A DNA stretch of 11,392 bases from Sulfurospirillum arcachonense. Its GTDB lineage: Bacteria > Campylobacterota > Campylobacteria > Campylobacterales > Sulfurospirillaceae. The translations under genes were made by a program, and so were the position numbers. Position 1 is the stretch's first letter. Each line of letters opens with the position of its first letter. The notes under the pieces are model-generated. The model was not told the origin of the DNA. It was given only the letters and a program-made list of their open reading frames with translations, and ran no database searches. Shown here piece after piece: positions 6,499-11,392 of the stretch. The stretch spans positions 1 to 11,392 of the forward strand of contig DQTM01000253.1 of assembly GCA_015662785.1 (NCBI GenBank), given 5' to 3'.

Positions 6499-7059
6499 TT
6501 ACTTTACCTCGTATTTTGCCCTTCCAATCTTGTACAAATCTTGACCATAAGTATCATTTATCACTGTAAGTGGAAAATCAACCACTTCCAGTTTTCTAAT
6601 TGCTTCTGGTCCAAGTTCTGGATATGCTATCACTTCTGCACTTTTTATCTGTCTAGCAAGTAAAGCTCCAGCTCCTCCAGTTGCACCAAAATATATAGCT
6701 TTTGATTTGCTACATGCATCAGTAACGTCTTTGTTTCTTTTACCTTTTCCTATCATACCTCTAAGACCTTTTTCATTGATAAGTCTTGGAGAGTAAGAAT
6801 CCATACGATAACTAGTAGTAGGTCCTGCACTTCCTATAGGATCACCTGGTTTTGGAGGGGTTGGTCCAACAAAATAGATAACTGAGCCTTCTACATCAAA
6901 AGGAAGCTCTTCACCAGCATCCATCAAATCAATAAGTTTTTTATGTGCTGCGTCACGAGCAGTATAAATAATACCACTTAAATACACTATATCACCAGCT
7001 TTTAGTTGTACTACATCTGCTTCGCTTAAAGGTGTTGTCAAATTATATGTTTTACTCAT
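6499..7059 (-). CDS. fumB: fumarate hydratase, class I (Fe-S), beta subunit
   Basis: This 186-residue beta subunit of the two-subunit Fe-S fumarase equals the C-terminal domain of single-chain class I fumarases. Conserved blocks are GDIVYLSG (22-29), YTARDAAHKK (32-41), the glycine/proline stretch around 65-80 leading into GPTTSYRMD (79-87), and GMIGKG (101-106). With the alpha subunit it catalyses reversible malate/fumarate interconversion through an oxygen-sensitive [4Fe-4S] cluster held by the alpha chain. The ATG has AGGAG six bases upstream, and this Shine-Dalgarno overlaps the TAG stop of the alpha gene. The L(+)-tartrate dehydratase beta subunit is a close paralogue. Fumarase is preferred because the gene sits between mdh and sucCD. 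The symbol follows the alpha/beta convention and does not mean E. coli FumB. Confidence 0.92.
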   Translation of the reverse strand: MSKTYNLTTPLSEADVVQLKAGDIVYLSGIIYTARDAAHKKLIDLMDAGEELPFDVEGSVIYFVGPTPPKPGDPIGSAGPTTSYRMDSYSPRLINEKGLRGMIGKGKRNKDVTDACSKSKAIYFGATGGAGALLARQIKSAEVIAYPELGPEAIRKLEVVDFPLTVINDTYGQDLYKIGRAKYEVK

Positions 7060-7068
7060 AATTAACTC

Positions 7069-7920
7069 CTAAAGCTTTATAACAGTATGTCTACTGCTAT
7101 GACATTGAACATTAACCGAAACAGGAAGACTTGCGATATGACATGGATTTTTTTCTATATGAACACCAAATACTGTCTGTGTTCCACCCATTCCCATAGC
7201 ACCAATTCCAAGTTTATTTAACTCTTCAACTAACTCTTTTTCCATTGAATCAAGTGTTGCATCTTCATTTACACTTCCTAGTGTTCTAAAAAGTGCATGT
7301 TTACTTGATATAACAGCTTTTTCAAAAGTACCACCAATTCCAACTCCCACCGTAAGTGGAGGACATGGATTTGGTCCAGCATTGCTAACTACCTCTTTAA
7401 CATAATCAATCACACCTTGTCTTCCAGCAGCTGGAGGAATAACAGTAGCACGACTTACATTTTCACTACCACCACCTTTTGCAGCGTATTCTATTTCAAG
7501 CTCATCTCCCTCAACTAAATCAAAATGAATTACAGCTGGTAAGTTATATCCAACTTCATCTTTTAGATTTGCTCTTGTATCCCAATGACATGTTGAAGCT
7601 CTAAGGTAACCATCTTTATAACCTTGTTCTGTTCCTTCGTTGATTGCAGCTTTTAGAGTTCCACCAATAACTTTTACATCTTCTCCAACACGAACAAAAA
7701 ATACAGCTAAACCTGTATCTTGACAAAGAGGCTTATCTTCACTTGAAGCAATGTCTGCGTTCTCTAAAAGTTGTTTAAGTACTTCTTTTGCAACTGGACT
7801 TTCCTCTTTTTCATAAGCTTCATTCATTTTAAGCAAAGCATCTTTAGGAAGATTTGTTCCACTATACATGATAGAATCTCTTATAGATTTAACTATATCT
7901 TCATACTTTATTTCTCGCAC
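7069..7920 (-). CDS. fumA: fumarate hydratase, class I (Fe-S), alpha subunit
   Basis: This 283-residue alpha subunit holds the catalytic [4Fe-4S] cluster. Likely ligands are Cys66 (PLCQDTG), Cys186 (NPCPP) and Cys273 (QCHSS), with spacings of 120 and 87 close to those in structurally known class I fumarases. AAKGGGSENVSRA (146-158) and VGVGIGGTFEKA (191-202) are further family blocks. It forms a complex with the beta subunit encoded 9 nt downstream. The start is GTG at 7920-7918, inside the last codons of mdh (13-nt overlap), with GAGGAG five bases upstream. Ribosomes finishing mdh therefore terminate just past this start, which favours coupled translation. Tartrate dehydratase alpha is the alternative family member, but the TCA setting argues for fumarase. 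Confidence 0.93.
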   Translation of the reverse strand: MREIKYEDIVKSIRDSIMYSGTNLPKDALLKMNEAYEKEESPVAKEVLKQLLENADIASSEDKPLCQDTGLAVFFVRVGEDVKVIGGTLKAAINEGTEQGYKDGYLRASTCHWDTRANLKDEVGYNLPAVIHFDLVEGDELEIEYAAKGGGSENVSRATVIPPAAGRQGVIDYVKEVVSNAGPNPCPPLTVGVGIGGTFEKAVISSKHALFRTLGSVNEDATLDSMEKELVEELNKLGIGAMGMGGTQTVFGVHIEKNPCHIASLPVSVNVQCHSSRHTVIKL

Positions 7921-8873
7921 TTTTTCTCCTCAAAAAAATTATTGTTTCTTAATGTATCCAACAAACTATTAACCGAATTTACACTATTGGCAAAAAGTCT
8001 CTGCTCACTTAAATTAAGTGGCAATTCAACTATTTTTTCTATACCATTTGCACCTAAAACTACAGGTACTCCATTTACAGTATCTTTGTAACCATATTCA
8101 CCATCTAAAAGTGTTGCGCATGGAAAAATCGCATGTTTATCCCCTAGAATAGCTTCTATCATTTTAACTGTACTATTTGCAGGAGCGTAGTAAGCAGATG
8201 TTCCCATATAACCAACAATCTCAGCACCGCCATGTCTTGTTTTGTTTATTATCTCTTCTATCTCTAAATCATTAAGTAAATCAGTTAAAGCGACTCCATT
8301 GACTGAAGAGTATCTAGAAAGTGGAACCATGTCATCACCATGTCCACCCATAACACTTGCAGTTACTTGCCCATATCCAAAGCCTAGTTTTTCTGATATT
8401 AGAGTTTCCATTCTAGAACTGTCTAAAATTCCAGCCATACCAATAACTTGATTTCTGGGATAACCACCAACTTTTAAAGCAGTATATGTAGTAGCATCTA
8501 GTGGATTTGTTACAGTTATTACAATAGCAGCAGGAGCATACTCTCTTACTTGTTCTATAATCTGTTTGACAATTTTTGCGTTTATCATGAGTAAATCATC
8601 TCGGCTCATACCAGGTTTTCGTGGTACTCCTGCAGTGATGACAACTATATCACTATTTTGAATATCAGTATAATCGCTAGAAGCATGCATAAGAGTATGA
8701 CTACCCTCAGGAGAAGTTGCTTGAGCTATATCTAAAGCTTTTCCTTTAGCTAATCCTTCAACCAAATCAATCATCACTATCTCACGACAACTCTTTCTCA
8801 TAGCAAGCCAGTAACAAACAGTTGCTCCAACATTTCCAGCCCCTATAATTGAGACTTTTTTAGCTTGTAACAA
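7908..8873 (-). CDS. mdh: malate dehydrogenase, LDH-like, NAD-dependent
   Basis: This 321-residue protein interconverts oxaloacetate and malate with NAD(H). The Rossmann motif is GAGNVGAT (11-18). Asp36 (VMIDL) at the end of the second strand fits NAD rather than NADP. Arg85 and Arg91 (PRKPGMSRDDLL) are the substrate-binding arginines that mark a malate enzyme, where lactate dehydrogenases have Gln at the first. Arg154 (DSSRM) and His178 (GGHGDDMVP) with Asp151 complete the active site. Overall it belongs to the LDH-like MDH group common in Campylobacterota and Chlorobi. The start is TTG at 8873-8871, with AAGGAG six bases upstream, and the fold begins at once with KKVSIIGAG, so no longer form is needed. 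It follows icd by 48 nt containing a hairpin and overlaps fumA by 13 nt. Confidence 0.95.
   Translation of the reverse strand: MLQAKKVSIIGAGNVGATVCYWLAMRKSCREIVMIDLVEGLAKGKALDIAQATSPEGSHTLMHASSDYTDIQNSDIVVITAGVPRKPGMSRDDLLMINAKIVKQIIEQVREYAPAAIVITVTNPLDATTYTALKVGGYPRNQVIGMAGILDSSRMETLISEKLGFGYGQVTASVMGGHGDDMVPLSRYSSVNGVALTDLLNDLEIEEIINKTRHGGAEIVGYMGTSAYYAPANSTVKMIEAILGDKHAIFPCATLLDGEYGYKDTVNGVPVVLGANGIEKIVELPLNLSEQRLFANSVNSVNSLLDTLRNNNFFEEKKCEK
7926..7931 (-). promoter_or_regulatory. ribosome binding site for the GTG start of fumA, inside mdh
   Basis: GAGGAG lies within the mdh Glu-Glu codons near its C-terminus, five bases before the fumA GTG. The overlap implies the site is exposed or swept by ribosomes translating mdh. 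Confidence 0.7.
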
Positions 8874-8879
8874 ATAGTT

Positions 8880-8885
8880 CTCCTT
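8880..8885 (-). promoter_or_regulatory. ribosome binding site for the TTG start of mdh
   Basis: AAGGAG is six bases before the TTG at 8873-8871. It supports the TTG start and lies about ten bases downstream of the icd-mdh hairpin. Confidence 0.7.
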
Positions 8886-8894
8886 CTTTACATG

Positions 8895-8918
8895 TAGAGG
8901 AGGAAATTTCCCCCTCTA
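8895..8918 (-). other. intercistronic hairpin between icd and mdh
   Basis: The arms 8895-8906 and 8907-8918 are complementary at 11 of 12 positions. In minus-strand RNA the odd position is a G-U wobble, so all pair, giving a stem of about 10 bp with an AAUU loop. It starts three bases after the icd stop. No U-run follows (ACATGTAAAG), so it is more likely a processing or stability element, or a partial attenuator, than an intrinsic terminator. Its 3' arm contains CCUCC, resembling an anti-Shine-Dalgarno sequence. Confidence 0.55.
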
Positions 8919-8921
8919 ATT

Positions 8922-11120
8922 TTATATATTGTCTATAATACTATTGAAAGTACTACTTGGTCTCATGGCTCGTAAAGCTGCTTCATCATTTGGTAAATAG
9001 TATCCACCAATATCAACAGCACTTCCTTGAGCTGAGTTTAGCTCTGTTATTATTTTATCTTCATTTTCATTCATCTGTTTTGCTACTGAAGCAAACTCTG
9101 TTTTCAATGCACTATCACTATCTTGTTTTGCCAACTCATCTGCCCAATACATAGCTAAGTAGAAGTGACTACCTCTGTTGTCTATGCTTCCTATTTTTCT
9201 TGCCGGTGATTTGTCATTTAACAAAAATGTTCCTGTTGCAGTATCAAGAGTTTTTGCTAAAATAGCTGCTTTTTTATTGTTTTCAGTATTTGCAAGGTGC
9301 TCAAAAGATGCTGAAAGAGCCATAAACTCTCCAAGTGAATCCCATCTTAAGTAACCCTCTTCCGTAAATTGCTGAACATGCTTAGGTGCACTTCCTCCAG
9401 CTCCAGTTTCAAATAGTCCGCCACCTTTCATAAGTGGAACAATAGATAACATTTTTGCACTTGTCCCAACTTCAAGAATAGGGAAAAGGTCTGTGTTGTA
9501 GTCTCTTAGTACATTTCCTGTAACTGATATTGTATCTTTGCCCTCTCTCATACGTTTTACTGAAAGTTTAGTTGCTTCGAGTGGATTCATAATAGAGATA
9601 TCAAGTCCATTTGTATCATGATCTTTTAAGTAAGTTTCTACTTTTTTTATCATTTCTCTATCGTGAGCTCTATTTTTATCTAACCAAAAAATTGCAGGAG
9701 TAGCAGAGAGTCTTGCACGAGTAACTGCTAGTTTTACCCAATCTTGAATAGGAGCATCTTTTGCTTGACACATTCTAAAAATATCACCCTCTTGGACATC
9801 AAAACTAAAAATTTCATTGTTGTCTTTATCTATAACTTTTATACTACCTTCACCAGTAGCTTGGAAAGTTTTATCGTGTGAGCCGTACTCTTCAGCTTTT
9901 TTAGCCATAAGTCCTACGTTTGGTACAGTTCCCATAGTTGTTGGATCTAATGCACCATTTTGCTTACAATCATCAATCATAGCTTGATAAGTTGTAGCGT
10001 AACAACGATCTGGAATAACTGCAAGAGTATCTTCTTCTTTATCATCTTTATTCCACATTTTACCGCCACCTTTTATCATTGAAGGCATTGAAGCATCAAT
10101 AATAACATCTGAAGGGACATGTAGGTTTGTTATACCTTTAGCGGAATCAACCATAGCAACTCTTGGTTGCGAAGCATATACTGCTTCTATATCTTTTTGA
10201 ATCTCTGCTTTTTTAGTAGCATCTACGCTTTCAAGCTTAGTATATAAATCACCTAGACCATTGTTAAAGTTTACGCCAATCTCTTTAAAAAACTCACCAT
10301 GTTTAGCGATGAGGTCTTTGAAAAACACTTTTACAGCGTATCCAAACATAATAGGGTCACTTACTTTCATCATTGTTGCTTTTAGATGCAGAGAAAAAAG
10401 AATATCTCTTCTTTTTGCTTCATCTATAGATTCCTGAATAAAGTTTTGCAAAGTTGCTACTTTCATACGAGTTGCGTCTATGACTTCTCCTTTCTCTAAA
10501 GGAGTTGAAGCTTTTAGTACTCTCTCTTTGCCTGATTTATCAAAAAATGAAATTTTAACATCAGTAGCACTACTCATAGTCGTAGAAAGCTCTGCACCAT
10601 AAAAATCATCGCTACTCATGTGAGCAACATCTGTTTTTGAATCTTTTTTCCATTCACCCATACGGTGTGGATTATTTTTTGCATAATTTTTAACTGCACT
10701 TGGAGCACGACGATCTGAATTGCCTTCTCTTAAAACTGGATTAACAGCACTTCCTAGTATCTTTGCATATCGCTCAGTCGCATCTTCATAAGACGGTACA
10801 TTATAGCCTTTGCCTTGGAGTTCTGCTATTACAGCTTTTAACTGAGGTATTGAAGCAGAAACATTTGGTAGCTTTATTATGTTTGCAGTTGGATCTTGTG
10901 TTAACTCTCCAAGCTCTGATAAATCATCATTTATCTTCTGCTCATCTGTTAAATTTTCTGGAAAGTTTGCTATAACTCTACCTGCTAAAGAGATGTCTTT
11001 AACAACCATTTCGATTCCACTACTTTTAGTAAATGCCTTTATGATTGGCAAAAAAGAGTAAGTCGCAAGTGCGGGTGCCTCATCAACTTTTGTATATACT
11101 ATCTTCGATACTGACGCCAT
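8922..11120 (-). CDS. icd: isocitrate dehydrogenase, monomeric NADP type
   Basis: This 732-residue enzyme, within the usual ~740 for the monomeric IDH family, interconverts isocitrate with 2-oxoglutarate and CO2 using NADP(H). LREGNSDRRAP (130-140) is the substrate-binding loop with Ser135. By alignment to the Azotobacter vinelandii enzyme with a constant offset of eight, Lys247, Tyr412, metal ligands Asp342, Asp540 and Asp544, and NADP-binding His581 and Arg592 (GGSAPKHVQQF and YLRWD) are all present. It is therefore very probably active and NADP-specific. The ATG at 11120 has GGAG seven bases upstream. It is the first gene of icd-mdh-fumA-fumB. Upstream lie 272 nt without a gene, dominated by two long inverted repeats. 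It is unrelated in sequence to the dimeric Icd of E. coli. Confidence 0.97.
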   Translation of the reverse strand: MASVSKIVYTKVDEAPALATYSFLPIIKAFTKSSGIEMVVKDISLAGRVIANFPENLTDEQKINDDLSELGELTQDPTANIIKLPNVSASIPQLKAVIAELQGKGYNVPSYEDATERYAKILGSAVNPVLREGNSDRRAPSAVKNYAKNNPHRMGEWKKDSKTDVAHMSSDDFYGAELSTTMSSATDVKISFFDKSGKERVLKASTPLEKGEVIDATRMKVATLQNFIQESIDEAKRRDILFSLHLKATMMKVSDPIMFGYAVKVFFKDLIAKHGEFFKEIGVNFNNGLGDLYTKLESVDATKKAEIQKDIEAVYASQPRVAMVDSAKGITNLHVPSDVIIDASMPSMIKGGGKMWNKDDKEEDTLAVIPDRCYATTYQAMIDDCKQNGALDPTTMGTVPNVGLMAKKAEEYGSHDKTFQATGEGSIKVIDKDNNEIFSFDVQEGDIFRMCQAKDAPIQDWVKLAVTRARLSATPAIFWLDKNRAHDREMIKKVETYLKDHDTNGLDISIMNPLEATKLSVKRMREGKDTISVTGNVLRDYNTDLFPILEVGTSAKMLSIVPLMKGGGLFETGAGGSAPKHVQQFTEEGYLRWDSLGEFMALSASFEHLANTENNKKAAILAKTLDTATGTFLLNDKSPARKIGSIDNRGSHFYLAMYWADELAKQDSDSALKTEFASVAKQMNENEDKIITELNSAQGSAVDIGGYYLPNDEAALRAMRPSSTFNSIIDNI

Positions 11121-11180
11121 GTATAGTCTCCTTAAAATTTGTTAACAATTAGACTTCTTGTATAACCCCTTGCAGCCTCA
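11121..11180 (-). promoter_or_regulatory. proximal leader of icd
   Basis: These 60 nt hold the icd ribosome binding site (AAGGAG, seven-base spacing from GGAG to ATG) and a 10-nt palindrome, TTGTTAACAA, at 11139-11148. I see no convincing -35/-10 pair. The icd promoter may be unusual here, or may lie upstream, in which case the two long hairpins are transcribed as 5' leader. Confidence 0.35.
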
Positions 11181-11279
11181 GCAACTCATAGATAAATTTG
11201 AGTGAGGCAGTTTATCTCTTGCGTAGCCGTAGCTACGGATGAGATGAACGCCCTTAGCTCAGGCTTATCTATGAATTGC
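11181..11279 (-). repeat. long imperfect inverted repeat 1, capped by a UACG tetraloop
   Basis: A 99-bp dyad centred near 11230. The outer arms (11181-11202 and 11258-11279) pair at 20 of 22 positions in minus-strand RNA, including two G-U wobbles. Inside are GG/CC and AUCUC/GAGAU segments separated by small internal loops. The tip is CGUAGC-UACG-GCUACG (11222-11237), a C(UACG)G tetraloop on the minus strand only. No open reading frame is supported. It resembles ERIC- or MITE-like palindromic intergenic repeats, or a structured RNA leader. The family is not identified. Confidence 0.7.
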
Positions 11280-11286
11280 CCAAAGG

Positions 11287-11387
11287 GAGGAATTAGAAGT
11301 AGCAGTCTTGCACAAAACTTTTAATCACCATAGCTTAAGCTATGCCTCAAAAAAGGTTTTGCACAATCTTACTACTTCTAATTCCTC
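11287..11387 (-). repeat. long imperfect inverted repeat 2 with 16-bp perfect terminal arms
   Basis: A 101-bp dyad. The ends, 11287-11302 and 11372-11387, are a perfect 16-bp inverted repeat, extended to 18 bp in minus-strand RNA by U-G and A-U pairs. After a 3x3 internal loop comes an 11-bp stem (UUGUGCAAAAC with GUUUUGUGCAA) whose two mismatches become G-U wobbles only on the minus strand. The tip is the 16-nt palindrome CATAGCTTAAGCTATG at 11329-11344 (6-bp stem, UUAA loop). It abuts repeat 1 but is not similar to it in sequence. No transposase or coding frame is present. Confidence 0.7.
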
Positions 11388-11392
11388 TGAGA

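Noticed and set aside
6499..7920. Annotation of the two fumarase genes as tartrate dehydratase alpha and beta
   Set aside because: The families are close paralogues, but placement between mdh and sucCD in a TCA block makes fumarase much more likely.
7771..8091. 106-codon plus-strand open frame across the mdh/fumA junction
   Set aside because: It lies antisense to two well-supported genes, is rich in Phe/Ser/Ile as expected from the complement of AT-rich coding sequence, and shows no family resemblance.
11139..11148. TTGTTAACAA palindrome as an icd operator
   Set aside because: Ten AT-rich symmetric bases are easily found by chance in this sequence, and no promoter elements were found around them. 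It is mentioned only inside the leader entry.
11181..11387. CRISPR array or tRNA gene
   Set aside because: There are no regularly spaced direct repeats, and the folds are long single stems without a cloverleaf or anticodon arm.
11121..11392. Possible small protein gene in the icd upstream region
   Set aside because: The longest minus-strand frame I could read from an ATG in hairpin 2 is about a dozen codons before a stop. The inverted-repeat structure explains the sequence better.

Overview
The window is an AT-rich bacterial segment in which every convincing gene lies on the minus strand, so it reads right to left. Gene content points to an autotrophic Campylobacterota (Epsilonproteobacteria), most likely Sulfurimonas or a close relative. 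The evidence is a four-subunit oorDABC 2-oxoglutarate:ferredoxin oxidoreductase, a two-subunit Fe-S class I fumarase, an LDH-like malate dehydrogenase and a monomeric NADP isocitrate dehydrogenase, all in one block. The genus is an inference from protein character; nothing in the window proves it.

Layout in transcription order. (1) 11392-11121: a non-coding leader with two abutting ~100-bp imperfect inverted repeats. (2) 11120-6499: icd, mdh, fumA (alpha), fumB (beta), with a 10-12 bp hairpin between icd and mdh and a 13-nt overlap between mdh and fumA. (3) 6498-6368: a control region with a good sigma70-type promoter and three dyads. (4) 6367-4320: sucC-sucD, joined by a TAATG overlap. (5) 4319-4216: a spacer with a leader hairpin. 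(6) 4215-1360: oorD-oorA-oorB-oorC. (7) 1353-1329: a strong hairpin after oorC. (8) 1273-1: three overlapping genes for an FMN-binding PNPOx-like protein, an unrecognised helical protein and the start of an HI0933/BaiN-type flavoprotein cut by the window edge.

Together the core genes cover most of the reductive TCA cycle: oxaloacetate to malate (Mdh), malate to fumarate (FumAB), succinate to succinyl-CoA (SucCD), succinyl-CoA plus CO2 to 2-oxoglutarate (OorDABC) and 2-oxoglutarate plus CO2 to isocitrate (Icd). Fumarate reductase, aconitase and ATP-citrate lyase are not in the window. The direction of flux cannot be read from these genes alone.

The coding content is recognisable core metabolism, and I see no novel protein system. 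The most interesting signal is non-coding: several inverted repeats fold better as RNA of the icd/oor strand than of the opposite strand, because their mismatches become G-U wobbles, and one is capped by a C(UACG)G tetraloop. This is my reading by eye and has not been computed.
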